64,000 bases of DNA from Microbulbifer litoralis (GCF_023634065.1 NZ_JALKCV010000011.1:62001-126000); one strand, 5' to 3'. Positions 26,411 through 35,902 are shown, counted from the stretch's first letter. A program made the numbers and translations. The notes: a model not told the origin generated them from the sequence alone.

Positions 26411-26914
26411 ATGCAATCCATTCGTTTTACCGCACCCTGGAGCCGCCAGTTGAAGTGGCTGACCGCGCTGGTTGCCATTCTGCTGCTGGGGCTGCCGCTG
26501 ATGCTGCTGAATAGGGCACCGCAGACCGGATCAGTACTGTTCGCGATCTCCATCTGGCTGCCCCCCGCAATCCTGTTGCTGGGCGCACTGTTCGCGATCC
26601 GCGGCTATGCGATCCAGGGGCAGACATTGCAGGTATTGCGTCCGGCCTGGACAACGCGTATCGACCTGGGCGACCTGCAGAGTGCAGAGGCAAAGGCTGA
26701 GGCCATGCGCGGCTCCATCCGCATTTTCGGCAACGGCGGTCTTTTCGGCTTTATCGGCCTGTTCCGCAACGACACACTGGGGCGCTATCGCGCCTTTGCA
26801 ACAGATAGTGCCAACTGCGTCGTACTCCGCTTTCCGGCCCGCACCATTGTCGTCACCCCGGACAGGCCCGAGCAGTTCGTCGCCGCAATCCGGCAGGCTG
26901 TGCCGCCCCGCTGA
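26411..26914 (+). CDS. Bacterial PH-domain membrane protein (167 aa)
   Basis: Two adjacent hydrophobic helices near residues 15-33 and 41-61 are followed by a beta-rich domain (YAIQGQTLQVLRPAWTTRIDLGDLQS..., ending VVLRFPARTIVVTPDRPEQFVAAI) typical of the bacterial PH/YdbT-like fold. Anchored in the inner membrane with the PH domain in the cytoplasm. Role unknown. It is a single gene 143 bp before the MscS gene on the same strand. Confidence 0.75.
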   Translation: MQSIRFTAPWSRQLKWLTALVAILLLGLPLMLLNRAPQTGSVLFAISIWLPPAILLLGALFAIRGYAIQGQTLQVLRPAWTTRIDLGDLQSAEAKAEAMRGSIRIFGNGGLFGFIGLFRNDTLGRYRAFATDSANCVVLRFPARTIVVTPDRPEQFVAAIRQAVPPR

Positions 26915-27057
26915 CACCGGGGCCGGGCCGACACGTGCCCCGGCCTCGCCCGCCCCCTCCGTCGCACTTCTATACTTACTGCCTGCGCTGTATGCCGGCG
27001 GTTGCCTCCGCGCCGATTCTCCGCAGGTCCGCCGGCTCCCGTAACATGAGGTACTCC

Positions 27058-28443
27058 ATGCCCCTTTCGCGCCCGGCACGCTCACTGCCCTGTATTTCCT
27101 GCACCTGGCTATGCCTGCTGCTGTCACTGCCGCTGTTGGCGCAGGAGGATGAAAGCGCCGACAGCGAGGCCCCGGCTGCCGCCAGAGAAGCGCCGTCCGA
27201 TTCCACCGAGACGCCCGATCTGCCGCCCCGGGTGAGCGATCCCAGCATCGACAGCGAAGAGCTGTCCCTCCGCCTGACGCCACTGTCCCGCGATCAACTG
27301 GGTGCGGTGGCGGAAAAATGGTTCGAACTCTACCGTGACAAGACCACCGAGCTGATTCAGACACAGCTTGCGATCAACGCCGCAGAGGAGGCTGCAGATG
27401 TCGAAAAAGCCGATGCCGGGCGAGCGCACATGCTGACCATCGGCGCAGAACGCGAGGTTATGGGCCACCACTTCGCCTCGGTGCTGGACGCTTGGGAGAG
27501 CAAGGGCGGCAATGCCGATGAGATCAGGGTTTACCGGAACTACCGCGCCGCCGTTTTGATGGAGCAAACCCGTACCGCCGACCTGAAAACCGTCTGGCAA
27601 TACTTCAGGAGCTGGCTGTTCTCCAGCGAGGGCGGTCTCAGGCTGCTGGTCAAATTTGCGACCTTTATCATCGGGCTGATCGCGCTGCTCGCACTAGCCC
27701 GCATCGTCGGCCACTGGGCGCGACGGGGCGCACAGAGGTCCCCGCACTTTTCCCGCCTGCTGGAGAATTTTGTCGAGTTTGCGGTTTTCTGGCTGTGCCT
27801 CGCCATCGGCCTGCTGATGTTGCTGGCCCTGCTCGGCATCAATGTCACACCGCTGTTCGCGCTGATCGGCGGGGCTTCATTTGTCGCCGCATTCGCCATG
27901 CAGAACACCCTGGGCAACCTGGCTTCAGGCCTGATGATCATGTTCAACCGACCGTTCGACGAAGGGGACTTCGTCGATATCGGCGGTGTCGCCGGTACCG
28001 TCAAATCTGTCAGCATGATGTCCACCACCGTAATCACGCCGGACAATCAGGTGATTATCGTGCCCAACTCCAACGTCTGGGGAAATGTCATCACCAACAC
28101 CACCACCGCCACCCGCCGCGTGGATATGACCTTTGGTATCGGCTACGACGACAACATCGAAACCGCGCAGCGGGTACTTGAGGAAACGGTGAGAAACCAC
28201 CCGAAGGTATTGAGAAGTCCGGAGCCTGTGATCCGCGTCGCGGAGCTGGCAGTCAGCTCGGTAAACTTTATCGTGCGGCCCTGGGTCATGGGCGAGGATT
28301 ACTGGGAGGTGTACTGGGACATGACCCGGCGGGTCAAGGAGGCATTTGATGCAAACGGCATTTCCATACCCTTCCCGCAGCAGGACGTGAATGTGCGCGG
28401 CGGACAATCCTATCCGCCGGGCGAAGCGGCACCGGAAAGCTGA
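27058..28443 (+). CDS. MscS-family small-conductance mechanosensitive channel with periplasmic N-domain (461 aa)
   Basis: A signal peptide (LPCISCTWLCLLLSLPLLA) and a roughly 150-residue helical periplasmic part precede the membrane helices (LLVKFATFIIGLIALLALARIV; FAVFWLCLAIGLLMLLALLGI). Then come the MscS pore helix ASFVAAFAMQNTLGNLASGLM and the beta domain NRPFDEGDFVDIGGVAGTVKSV. The ATG at 27058 is chosen because TGAGGT lies 6 bp upstream; the frame stays open earlier without signal-peptide features. The downstream lipase gene starts 32 bp after the stop. It differs in architecture from the MscS protein at 252-1577. Confidence 0.9.
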   Translation: MPLSRPARSLPCISCTWLCLLLSLPLLAQEDESADSEAPAAAREAPSDSTETPDLPPRVSDPSIDSEELSLRLTPLSRDQLGAVAEKWFELYRDKTTELIQTQLAINAAEEAADVEKADAGRAHMLTIGAEREVMGHHFASVLDAWESKGGNADEIRVYRNYRAAVLMEQTRTADLKTVWQYFRSWLFSSEGGLRLLVKFATFIIGLIALLALARIVGHWARRGAQRSPHFSRLLENFVEFAVFWLCLAIGLLMLLALLGINVTPLFALIGGASFVAAFAMQNTLGNLASGLMIMFNRPFDEGDFVDIGGVAGTVKSVSMMSTTVITPDNQVIIVPNSNVWGNVITNTTTATRRVDMTFGIGYDDNIETAQRVLEETVRNHPKVLRSPEPVIRVAELAVSSVNFIVRPWVMGEDYWEVYWDMTRRVKEAFDANGISIPFPQQDVNVRGGQSYPPGEAAPES

Positions 28444-28475
28444 TAAGCTGGGACGAAAACAACAAGGGGCCAAAC

Positions 28476-29198
28476 ATGCGAACCGTCACCCTGCTACTGC
28501 TACTCCTGCTGCCGGTGACAACCCTGGCACAATCGGAATGCGTCATACTGCTGCACGGGTTGGGCAAATCCGATGCGTCCATGACCAAGCTGGAGTCCGC
28601 CATCGCGGATGCCGGGTTTGCCACCGTCAATGTGGACTATCCTTCCACCGACTACCCGATCGAGCAGCTCGCCGGCAGGGCCATAGCCCCGGCGCTGGAC
28701 AAATGCCACGGTCGCGACAGGGTCAATTTTGTCACTCATTCCATGGGTGGCATTCTCGTGCGGCAATACCTGAGCCGCGTGCCGGTGGACAATCTCGGTC
28801 GCGTCGTGATGCTCGGCCCACCGAATAACGGCAGCGAAGTGGTGGACCGGCTGGGCGACTTTCCCGGCTTCCATTTCATGTTCGGCGATGCCGGCCTGCA
28901 ACTGGGAACCGGCAGCCTGAGCGTTCCCAACAAGCTCGGGCCGGCAGATTTCGACCTGGGCATTATCGCCGGTACCCGCAGTATCAACCTGATCCTGTCG
29001 CAGATGATTCCCGACACAGACGACGGCAAGGTATCGGTTGAGAGCACCAAACTCGACGGCATGAAGGACCACCTGGCCATGCCGGTCACCCACGTTTTCA
29101 TGATGAAAAACGACGAGGTGATCGCACAGGTGATCCACTACCTGCACCACGGCAGCTTCCTGCGCCCGGCGGGACACGCGGGCCCGGCGCGGGAGTAA
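28476..29198 (+). CDS. Secreted alpha/beta-hydrolase lipase-like protein (240 aa)
   Basis: The signal peptide RTVTLLLLLLLPVTTLA is followed by ECVILLHGLGKSDASM, the strand with the HG oxyanion motif. The nucleophile elbow is FVTHSMGGILVRQYL (HSMGG), and PPNNGSEVVD follows as in bacterial PGAP1-like and lipase class II proteins. The late histidine, in HYLHHGSF, could be the triad member. Expected in the periplasm or outside the cell. It lies 32 bp after the MscS gene on the same strand, probably the same transcript. Lipid versus peptide-ester substrate is not resolved. Confidence 0.85.
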   Translation: MRTVTLLLLLLLPVTTLAQSECVILLHGLGKSDASMTKLESAIADAGFATVNVDYPSTDYPIEQLAGRAIAPALDKCHGRDRVNFVTHSMGGILVRQYLSRVPVDNLGRVVMLGPPNNGSEVVDRLGDFPGFHFMFGDAGLQLGTGSLSVPNKLGPADFDLGIIAGTRSINLILSQMIPDTDDGKVSVESTKLDGMKDHLAMPVTHVFMMKNDEVIAQVIHYLHHGSFLRPAGHAGPARE

Positions 29199-29200
29199 GG

Positions 29201-29530
29201 CCGCTACAGCACCGGCATGGACAGCCGGTGGAAGCACTGCCGTGGGAGCTGGCGGCCAGCGCGGTCAACATCCGGGTGCGATGGTGGACCCACAGCCGCC
29301 AGACCGATGCCAACCATATCGGCGCCGCCGTCGTGCGCGCGATAAAGCTCGCCCTCGACGAGGCACATATCGACATGCCGTTCGAGACCCGGGTGCACCT
29401 CTTTCACGACCAGACCGAGGAACACGACGGCGACCGCAGCGCGCAGCGGGAGGGCTGGCCGGCACCCGATGAGGGCACACCCCGCCCGCGCTGGCGGGCC
29501 CGGCACCGGCGGGAAGCGGATCCGGATTAG
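29201..29530 (+). pseudogene. 5'-truncated MscS channel C-terminal domain
   Basis: From about 29228 (GTG) the frame reads LPWELAASAVNIRVRWWTHS, then HIGAAVVRAIKLALDEAHIDMPFETRVHLFHDQTEEHDGDR. This matches the cytoplasmic C-terminal domain of a class of MscS proteins that end in HDQTEE...DGDR...QREGWPA. The pore helix and beta domain that should precede it are absent: the upstream DNA is the end of the lipase gene. With about 100 codons and no membrane segment it cannot be a channel. It is most likely a remnant, although a small expressed protein cannot be ruled out. Confidence 0.6.
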
Positions 29531-29604
29531 TGTGCCATACGGGGTCCGCACCGACAGCGGTTATTCCGCCTATCTCAATATGTGAAAGCTGTGGCCCCCC
29601 GGTT

Positions 29605-31776
29605 TTAGAACGTGTATCTGGCCTCAGCGGTGACGTAGCGGCGCTCGCCGTAGAAGCAGTCGCCGCGATACAGGCAGGACGTAGTATGGATCTCGTCGGT
29701 CAGGTTCTTCGCATTCAACTGGAATTTCCAGCTGTCCAGCGTGTAGCCGATGGTCGCGTCGTACAGGGTATAGTCCGGGTTGTCCGCGGGAAAAGCTTCC
29801 GGAATATAGGCGACATTATCCACACCGGTATAGCTTTCACCGACATGGCGCACCCCGAAGCCGAGATCCAGTCCGGGCAACCAGTCGCTGAACTCATAGC
29901 TACCCCACAGTGAAAGCTGCTGTTCCGGCACGGCAACCAGCTCTGTACCCAACTCCAGCGGGTTGTTGCTCTCGCTGACTTCAGTGTTGGTCGTACTGTA
30001 GTTGGCCACCAGGGTGAAATTGCCCCAGTTGCCACTGGCCTCCAGCTCCACACCGTCGATGGTGACTTCCCCGGTCTGTACATCGAATCCAGGGTTTTCC
30101 GGATCCGGGGTCAGACGGTTCTTCTGCTTGATCTCGTAGGCCGCCGCAGTCAGCAACAGGTTGGTTCCGGCCGGCTGGTACTTGACCCCCGCCTCAAACT
30201 GCTCGCCCTCTACCGGCTTGAACGGACGATCCGCACTGTCGGCACCGCCGACCGGTTCGAACGACTCCGTATAGCTGAGATAGGGCGAAATACCGCCATC
30301 AAACGCATACATCACGCCGAGACGCCCGGTGGTGGCATCGTCTTCCTGGCTGTTGCCACCGCGAGTACCGGACTCCACAGAGTCGCGACGCAGGCCGCCG
30401 GTAAAGATCCAGTTGTACAATCTCACCTGGTCCTGCAGGTAAAAGCCCAACTGCTCCGTGGTTGTCTCCGGTTGGTCCAGTGGCTGTATTTCATTGCCGG
30501 GCAAATTGCCGTACACGGGATCGAAGATATCGATGGTGCCGCCGCCCCCGGCGATACTGATACGATCGTTGTCGATGGTCGCATCCTGGCTGTCCACACC
30601 GATGGAGAACTGGTGCTCCAGTGCCCCGGTATTGAAAGTGCCATTGGCACGCACATCGAAAATCAGCAGGTCACTGCTGGCGTCACTCATATAGACGGTG
30701 CGCGAAACTTCGCGGATGTCCGGGTTCAGGCGACTGAGGCCGAAATCGGCATACATGGAGTTGTAATCCACCTCGCCCTCGGAGTAGCGCACGCTGGCGT
30801 TGATACCCCAGTTGTCGTTGATGCGATGATCGGCCCAGAGGCTGTAAGCCGTCTGTTCGGTGTCGTACTTGTCCCAACCCGGCTCACTGAGAAAGGTATC
30901 GGTGGCGATATCGCCGTTGGCGTTGTCGATACGTGTTCCGCCCCAGGGCAGGAAAGCGGCGGTCGTGCCGGTTTCGTCCTTCTGGTAACTGGTCAGGAAG
31001 GTTACCTCGGTGTCTTCGCTCGGGCGCCAGGAAACAGACGGCATCAACAACAGGCTGTTGTCCTCGACATAGTCGACCTGGGCATCGGCATCGCGCTGGT
31101 ACCCCACCAGGCGGTAGGCCCACTCGCCATCGCTGTCCAGAACACCACTCACGTCCCCGGCGAGCACCTTGCGATCGTAGTCGCCGGCCTGTACCAGCAC
31201 TTCACCACCGAACTCGCGTTGCGGTCGCTTGGATACCAGGTTGACGATACCGCCAGTGGATCCCTGCCCGTAGAGTACGGATGAAGGCCCTTTCATGACT
31301 TCCACCCGCTCAAATGCATAGGCGTTGGCGCGGGCACCATTGTAGCTGCCAAACAGTGACTGCAGGCCATCGATAAAGAGGACCGGATCCACACCGCGCA
31401 CCGTGGACCAGTCGCCGCGGGAATCGATACCGTAGGTACCGCCATTGACACCGGCGAAATACTGCAGCGTATCCTGCACCGACTTGGCCCCGACCTCGTC
31501 CATAAAGGCTTTGCTGCGCAGTGAAACGGAGAAGGGAGTTTCACTGACAGGCACGTCCAGCTTGCCGATGGAGGTCTGGCGGGAGAGGTTCAGTTCCTCG
31601 GTCACCGATACCTCTTCCAGGCTCTTCGCCTTTTCTCCCTGCCCTCCCGACTGTGCATTGGCGGAGCCGCTGGCTACTGCAATGGCCAGCGCCAGGCCGG
31701 AGAGGCCGACAACTTGTGAAAGATTGGAAAACGGTGAGTTTTCCGCGGTACCGTTTTCGAAACAGGCTTTACGCAT
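29605..31776 (-). CDS. TonB-dependent siderophore receptor (723 aa)
   Basis: Outer-membrane active importer of a ferric siderophore. The order is an N-terminal signal region (SGLALAIAVASGSANA), a TonB-box-like segment, and the plug (VPVSETPFSVSLRSKAFMDE, AFERVEVMKGPSSVLYGQGS, GGIVNLVSKRP). A 22-strand barrel region then ends YVTAEARYTF with the terminal aromatic residue. Plug motifs match the FhuA/FpvA siderophore class. AAGGGA precedes the ATG. A Fur-like sequence lies upstream (31859-31877). It is a single gene with no siderophore synthesis genes nearby, so it may take up a xenosiderophore. Confidence 0.92.
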   Translation of the reverse strand: MRKACFENGTAENSPFSNLSQVVGLSGLALAIAVASGSANAQSGGQGEKAKSLEEVSVTEELNLSRQTSIGKLDVPVSETPFSVSLRSKAFMDEVGAKSVQDTLQYFAGVNGGTYGIDSRGDWSTVRGVDPVLFIDGLQSLFGSYNGARANAYAFERVEVMKGPSSVLYGQGSTGGIVNLVSKRPQREFGGEVLVQAGDYDRKVLAGDVSGVLDSDGEWAYRLVGYQRDADAQVDYVEDNSLLLMPSVSWRPSEDTEVTFLTSYQKDETGTTAAFLPWGGTRIDNANGDIATDTFLSEPGWDKYDTEQTAYSLWADHRINDNWGINASVRYSEGEVDYNSMYADFGLSRLNPDIREVSRTVYMSDASSDLLIFDVRANGTFNTGALEHQFSIGVDSQDATIDNDRISIAGGGGTIDIFDPVYGNLPGNEIQPLDQPETTTEQLGFYLQDQVRLYNWIFTGGLRRDSVESGTRGGNSQEDDATTGRLGVMYAFDGGISPYLSYTESFEPVGGADSADRPFKPVEGEQFEAGVKYQPAGTNLLLTAAAYEIKQKNRLTPDPENPGFDVQTGEVTIDGVELEASGNWGNFTLVANYSTTNTEVSESNNPLELGTELVAVPEQQLSLWGSYEFSDWLPGLDLGFGVRHVGESYTGVDNVAYIPEAFPADNPDYTLYDATIGYTLDSWKFQLNAKNLTDEIHTTSCLYRGDCFYGERRYVTAEARYTF

Positions 31777-31858
31777 GGCGTTCCCTTAATCAGCGTCAGA
31801 TATTCATTGCGCCCACTCCATTTGACTGGGTCACGGGCAACTTATGGCGCGCGATATT

Positions 31859-31877
31859 AATAAGAATGATTGTTACT
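31859..31877 (-). promoter_or_regulatory. Fur-box-like site upstream of the TonB receptor
   Basis: AATAAGAATGATTGTTACT matches the 19-bp Fur consensus at 11 of 19 positions, including the central ATxAT and both A/T-rich arms, about 85 bp before the receptor ATG. Iron repression by Fur would fit a siderophore receptor. Confidence 0.55.
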
Positions 31878-32033
31878 TTCAAAGTTATTAACGGCCAACC
31901 GCACCGATTTGATCAAATATCATTCGTTTCGGTGATTGGCCCGGACGCGGGCAGGTGCGGGAATGCGGGAACGAAAGGGCTGGATGGAAAGCGGGGAAGA
32001 GACCGGCCTGGAGAGACCGGAAGGCAACAGGAG

Positions 32034-32363
32034 TCAGTGCTCCACCGTGCCTGAAAACACATTGATCACGATGACCCCCAGCAGGATCAACCCCATGCCG
32101 ATGATGGCGGGCAAATCCGGAATCTGTTTGTAGACAGCCGCTCCGGCTACAGCGACCAGCACGATGCCCATGCCAGACCAGATGGCGTAAGTCACACCCA
32201 CCGGAATAGTCCGCAGTACCAGTGTCAGCAGGTAAAAGGCGATACCGTAGCCAACCACGACGATCAGCGTAGGGCCGGGCCGGGTGAACTGCTCGGATGC
32301 CTTCAGCGCCGTGGTAGCGGCGACTTCGGCGATAATGGCGATGGCGAGATAGAGGTAGGCCAT
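32034..32363 (-). CDS. Small multidrug resistance (SMR) family transporter (109 aa)
   Basis: Four-helix inner-membrane proton antiporter. AYLYLAIAIIAEVAATTALK carries the essential membrane glutamate of the EmrE family, followed by VGYGIAFYLLTLVLRTIPVG, AYAIWSG-type helix 3 and GLILLGVIVINVFS helix 4. Length matches EmrE (110). The ATG at 32363 is chosen because GGAG is 6 bp upstream; a GTG two codons earlier overlaps that site. It is more like the drug-exporting EmrE branch than SugE/Gdx, but this is not certain. It is a single gene. Confidence 0.9.
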   Translation of the reverse strand: MAYLYLAIAIIAEVAATTALKASEQFTRPGPTLIVVVGYGIAFYLLTLVLRTIPVGVTYAIWSGMGIVLVAVAGAAVYKQIPDLPAIIGMGLILLGVIVINVFSGTVEH

Positions 32364-32445
32364 GGTCACTCCGGTTGGTGCTGGCGGCGAATGGGGCGCA
32401 GGTATGTCCCGCGGGCGCTGCCGCTCCCGCGGTCACCGATGACGA

Positions 32446-33453
32446 TCAGCCGATCTTGCGGATACCCACCGCGTGGCGCAGCTTTTCCAGGAAGGGGGCG
32501 GAAACGGCGCGGGCCTTCTCCGCGCCTTTTTCGAGTTCCACCTCGATCTGCGCCGGGTTCGCCAACAACTCCTCGTAGCGCTCCCGCGCCTCGCCGATCT
32601 GGCCATTGATCAGTTCGAACAGCTGCTTCTTGGCCTCGCCCCAGGCGATACCCTCTTCGAACGCTTTGTGCATCTCCGCAGTCTGCGCCTCAGTGGCGAA
32701 GGCCTGCCAGATCTGGAATACCGTGGAGGTATCCGGGTCCTTGGGCTCGCCCGGTTCCAGCAGGTTGGTCACGATCTTGTTGATATGCTTCTTGAGCTTT
32801 TTCTCCGGCAGGAACAGCGGGATGGTATTGCCGTAGCTCTTGCTCATCTTGCGGCCGTCGAGGCCCTGCAGCACCGCCACATGGTCGTCCACCAGCGCCT
32901 CCGGCAGCGCGAAATGCTCGCCGTAATGGTGGTTGAAGCGCTGGGCGATATCCCGGGCCATCTCGATATGCTGGATCTGGTCGCGACCCACCGGCACCTG
33001 GTTGGCGTTGAACATCAGGATATCCGCGGCCATCAGGATCGGATAGCTGTAGAGGCCCATGGTCACGCCGAAATCGGAATCCTCGCCATCGGCGCGGTTG
33101 GCGTCGACCGCCGCCTTATAGGCGTGGGCACGATTCATCAGGCCCTTGGCGGTCTGACAGGTGAGCAGCCAGGTCAGCTCGGGAATCTCGTGGATATCCG
33201 ACTGGCGGTAGAAGACCACATTGTCGGTATTCAGCCCCAGCGCCAGCCAGGTGGCGGCGATCTCCAGCGTGGACTGGTGCACCAGTTCCGGGTCCTGGCA
33301 CTTGATCAGCGCGTGGTAGTCGGCCAGGAAATAAAAGGACTGGTTGTTCTCCTGCTGGCTGGCGGCGATCGCGGGGCGGATGGCACCCACGTAGTTGCCC
33401 AGGTGGGGGGTGCCGGTGGTGGTAATGCCGGTCAGTACGCGCTGCTTACTCAT
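32446..33453 (-). CDS. trpS: Tryptophanyl-tRNA synthetase (335 aa)
   Basis: Class I aminoacyl-tRNA synthetase charging tRNA-Trp. The start [28 protein letters not shown] contains the HIGH-equivalent HLGN, and [15 protein letters not shown] contains the KMSKS loop. Length matches E. coli TrpS (334). The ATG at 33453 is chosen to match the family start; the frame stays open for 51 further codons that look unrelated. The upstream mannosyltransferase-like gene ends at 33537 on the same strand. Confidence 0.97.
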   Translation of the reverse strand: MSKQRVLTGITTTGTPHLGNYVGAIRPAIAASQQENNQSFYFLADYHALIKCQDPELVHQSTLEIAATWLALGLNTDNVVFYRQSDIHEIPELTWLLTCQTAKGLMNRAHAYKAAVDANRADGEDSDFGVTMGLYSYPILMAADILMFNANQVPVGRDQIQHIEMARDIAQRFNHHYGEHFALPEALVDDHVAVLQGLDGRKMSKSYGNTIPLFLPEKKLKKHINKIVTNLLEPGEPKDPDTSTVFQIWQAFATEAQTAEMHKAFEEGIAWGEAKKQLFELINGQIGEARERYEELLANPAQIEVELEKGAEKARAVSAPFLEKLRHAVGIRKIG

Positions 33454-33536
33454 AAATCGTTGCTGTTCCGTGCTGTCTGGTCGGGAATTGAGGGGCGAAT
33501 AATACCCTTTTCGCACGCAGGGTTGTATGGCGCGCG

Positions 33537-34652
33537 CTAGCCGGGTTCCCCACTCGCCGCCAGATTGCCGAGCAACTCCCGATAGCGCCCCACCAGCGAC
33601 GGCCACCGCAGGCGGGAAACATCTGCTACTGCCAGCGGTTCGCCCCGCAGGATACGCCCGGCACTGGCCCCCATGGCATCGCCCAGCTCAATCGCGGCGG
33701 AATCCTCACCCCCACCGGAGTGGTAGCCCAGGGGCCCGAACCACTCGGGATAGGCCAGGCTGTCCGGCACCAGTGGCCGACAGCCGGCGGCGACGGCCTC
33801 CAGCACCGCCAGCCCCTGGAAATCGTGGCGGGCCGTGGACAGTACCGCGTGACTTTGCCGCAGCAGGCGGCGATAGTCCGCCGCGCTTTGCTGATAGCCC
33901 CAGGCCCCGAGCGCGTCGTGCTCGACCAGCAGTTCCCGGATACGGGCGAACTCCGGCGGCTGCTTGCGGAATTGCTGTCCGACCATATGCAACGTAAACG
34001 GCAGCTCCTGCTGGACAAACTGCTGCAACGCGGCCAGCAGGATGTCCGGCCCCTTGTCGTACTCCCAGCGATGATTCCAGATAAACGTCGGCCGGTTGGA
34101 TCTGCCCCGCTTGCCCACCGCAAAGGCACTCTCCTCCAGAGGCACGGGCAACACCTGTGACTTCTGCGCGATCTCCGCACCGAGCCCGGGCGGAACACAG
34201 TCGGGAAAGCGCTTCAGCAACGCCTCGGCCCCCGCCAGCAATGTGCGGCGGTTGTAGTCGGAGTTGAACAGCAACAGGTCTCCCGCCAGGGCCGTGTAGA
34301 TATTCAGCAGCTGCGGCTCCACGGAGCCGAAGGCGTCACCGCTCAGCGGGTAGGCGAACTGGTTCTCGTGGAAGTAGACCGCGGTGGGCACCGCCGCGAT
34401 CTCGGGCACCAGGCCGCGCAGCGCGGACAGGTCGGTCATCGAGGTGGCGACGATCAGGTCCCAGGGCCGGCGCAGGGTTTCGGCCGCCTCGCCGCGGCTC
34501 CAGCTCAAGCTGTTGCCGCGCACACGCCAGCTGAAATAGCGCGGCGGCAGGGTCAGTACCGTCCACCGCCAGTCGGGGATGGCTTCGACCAGGCCGCGTC
34601 GCCAGCGTTTGTGGCTGTCGGCGTCGTAGGCGGAGAGGAGGAGGACATTCAT
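33537..34652 (-). CDS. tRNA-queuosine alpha-mannosyltransferase-like glycosyltransferase (DUF3524 + GT4; 371 aa)
   Basis: The N-terminal DUF3524-type domain reads [20 protein letters not shown]...[22 protein letters not shown], with [12 protein letters not shown] following. The C-terminal half is a GT-B fold ([40 protein letters not shown]). Proteins of this architecture include the human GTDC1 enzyme, which adds mannose to queuosine in tRNA-Asp, and the bacterial relatives carry the same name. The true substrate here could differ. The ATG at 34652 matches the conserved start. Cytoplasmic. No queuosine synthesis genes are in this window; trpS lies just downstream. Confidence 0.8.
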   Translation of the reverse strand: MNVLLLSAYDADSHKRWRRGLVEAIPDWRWTVLTLPPRYFSWRVRGNSLSWSRGEAAETLRRPWDLIVATSMTDLSALRGLVPEIAAVPTAVYFHENQFAYPLSGDAFGSVEPQLLNIYTALAGDLLLFNSDYNRRTLLAGAEALLKRFPDCVPPGLGAEIAQKSQVLPVPLEESAFAVGKRGRSNRPTFIWNHRWEYDKGPDILLAALQQFVQQELPFTLHMVGQQFRKQPPEFARIRELLVEHDALGAWGYQQSAADYRRLLRQSHAVLSTARHDFQGLAVLEAVAAGCRPLVPDSLAYPEWFGPLGYHSGGGEDSAAIELGDAMGASAGRILRGEPLAVADVSRLRWPSLVGRYRELLGNLAASGEPG

Positions 34653-34667
34653 AGGTTGATCGAAACG

Positions 34668-34718
34668 GTAGGAGCGGCCCATGGCCGCGATTGCGGAGCT
34701 GGAGCTCCGCGTTCCCAG
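34668..34718. repeat. Compound REP-like palindromes
   Basis: GTAGGAGCGGCCCATGGCCGC is one palindromic unit (GCGGCC / GGCCGC). It is followed by the perfect palindrome GCGGAGCTGGAGCTCCGC (34693-34710) and GTTCCCAG. They sit between two minus-strand genes. A related GGAGCTCCGCGCTCCC sequence precedes the heptamer array at 42692. Confidence 0.7.
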
Positions 34719-34747
34719 GAAAGCCGCCCCGGCGGGGAAACCGGGAT

Positions 34748-35629
34748 TCAGTCGAAAGAGCGCAGGTTGGTCAGCCGCGCCAGCAGGCTGGAGGTGTCCC
34801 AGCGGCCGCCGCCCAGCGCCTGTACCTCGCTGTAGAACTGGTCCACCAGCGCCGTCACCGGCAACAGCGCGCCATTGCGCTGCGCTTCGTCTAGTACGAT
34901 GGCCAGGTCCTTGCGCATCCAGTCCACGGCAAAACCGTGCTCGTATTCGCCGGCGAGCATGGTTTTATGGCGGTTTTCCATCTGCCAGCTCTGCGCCGCG
35001 CCCTTGGAAATCACCTCGACCACCTGCTCCGCATCCAGGCCCGCGGCCCTGGCGAAGTGCAGCCCCTCGGCCAACCCCTGCACCACGCCGGCGATACAGA
35101 TCTGGTTGACCATTTTGCACAGCTGGCCGCTGCCCACCGGGCCGAGCAGGTTCACTGCCCGCGCATAGCAGTCGATCAGCGGGCGGGCGCGCTCGAAATC
35201 CGTCTCTTCGCCGCCAACCATGACGGTCAACACGCCGTTCTCGGCGCCCGCCTGGCCGCCGGAGATGGGGGCGTCGAGAAAGCCGATGCCCTTATCCGCC
35301 CCGATGGCGGCCAGTTCACGCGCGACGTCGGCGGAGGCGGTGGTGTGATCAACGAACAGCGCCCCGCTTTCCATCCCCTCGAAAGCACCCTGCTCTCCCG
35401 CCACCACCTGGCGCAGGTCGTTGTCGTTGCCGACGCAGGCAAATACGAATTCAGCGCCGCGGACCGCCTCCGCGGGTGTGTCGAAGGCCTCGCCGGCGTA
35501 GTCGCCCAGCCACTGTTGCGCGCGGCTGGCGGTGCGGTTGTAAACGCGTACCGCGTGGCCGGCTTTGGCGAGGTAGCCAGCCATCGGGTAGCCCATTATG
35601 CCCAGGCCTAGAAATGCGACGGTTGCCAT
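34748..35629 (-). CDS. Beta-hydroxyacid dehydrogenase family NAD(P) oxidoreductase, GarR/GlxR-like (293 aa)
   Basis: Cytoplasmic reductase of tartronate-semialdehyde, 3-hydroxyisobutyrate or a related acid. Start ATVAFLGLGIMGYPMAGYLAKAG is the Rossmann signature. The substrate loop is DAPISGGQAGAENGVLTVMVGG and the catalytic lysine is in GSGQLCKMVNQICIAG. AAGGAG lies 8 bp before the ATG at 35629. Upstream in-frame sequence comes from the heptamer repeat and is not coding. It lies upstream of the mannosyltransferase-like gene, separated by REP palindromes. Confidence 0.88.
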   Translation of the reverse strand: MATVAFLGLGIMGYPMAGYLAKAGHAVRVYNRTASRAQQWLGDYAGEAFDTPAEAVRGAEFVFACVGNDNDLRQVVAGEQGAFEGMESGALFVDHTTASADVARELAAIGADKGIGFLDAPISGGQAGAENGVLTVMVGGEETDFERARPLIDCYARAVNLLGPVGSGQLCKMVNQICIAGVVQGLAEGLHFARAAGLDAEQVVEVISKGAAQSWQMENRHKTMLAGEYEHGFAVDWMRKDLAIVLDEAQRNGALLPVTALVDQFYSEVQALGGGRWDTSSLLARLTNLRSFD

Positions 35630-35682
35630 TTGGTTGCTCCTTATCTCTAGTTCAGTGGCGCGGTCGGGCGCCCTCTCCCCCG

Positions 35683-35707
35683 GCCCCTCTCCCAATGAGA
35701 GAGGGGC
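35683..35707. repeat. CCCCTCTC/GAGAGGGG hairpin
   Basis: GCCCCTCTC and GAGAGGGGC form a 9-bp stem in the gap upstream of the reductase. It is the same type as the hairpin at 8099-8120, an intergenic repeat. Confidence 0.55.
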
Positions 35708-35753
35708 GCTATTCTTTCTGGCTTTCAGCCTGCTCCGGGTCGTAGTCGTAGTC

Positions 35754-35774
35754 GTAGGGTGCGCCGTGCGCACC
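35754..35774. repeat. Half of a GTAGGGTGCGC REP palindrome
   Basis: One arm, GTAGGGTGCGC followed by CGTGCGCACC, of the palindrome seen in full at 42618-42671. It stands alone, 7 bp before the heptamer array. Confidence 0.65.
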
Positions 35775-35780
35775 ATTGAA

Positions 35781-35899
35781 GTCCCGAGTCCCGAGTCCCG
35801 AGTCCCGAGTCCCGAGTCCCGAGTCCCGAGTCCCGAGTCCCGAGTCCCGAGTCCCGAGTCCCGAGTCCCGAGTCCCGAGTCCCGAGTCCCGAGTCCCGA
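35781..35899. repeat. Tandem array of GTCCCGA, 17 perfect copies (119 bp)
   Basis: Uninterrupted 7-bp unit repeated 17 times. It begins 3 bp after the uppP stop codon on the minus strand (unit there CTCGGGA). The same unit occurs in a second array at 42692-42776. A 7-bp period shifts the frame, so it encodes a 7-residue repeat in any reading frame, but no gene uses it. Confidence 0.97.
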
Positions 35900-35902
35900 C
35901 AA

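Noticed and set aside
35781..35899. Heptamer array as a CRISPR
   Set aside because: The unit is 7 bp with no spacers; CRISPR repeats are longer and separated by unique spacers.
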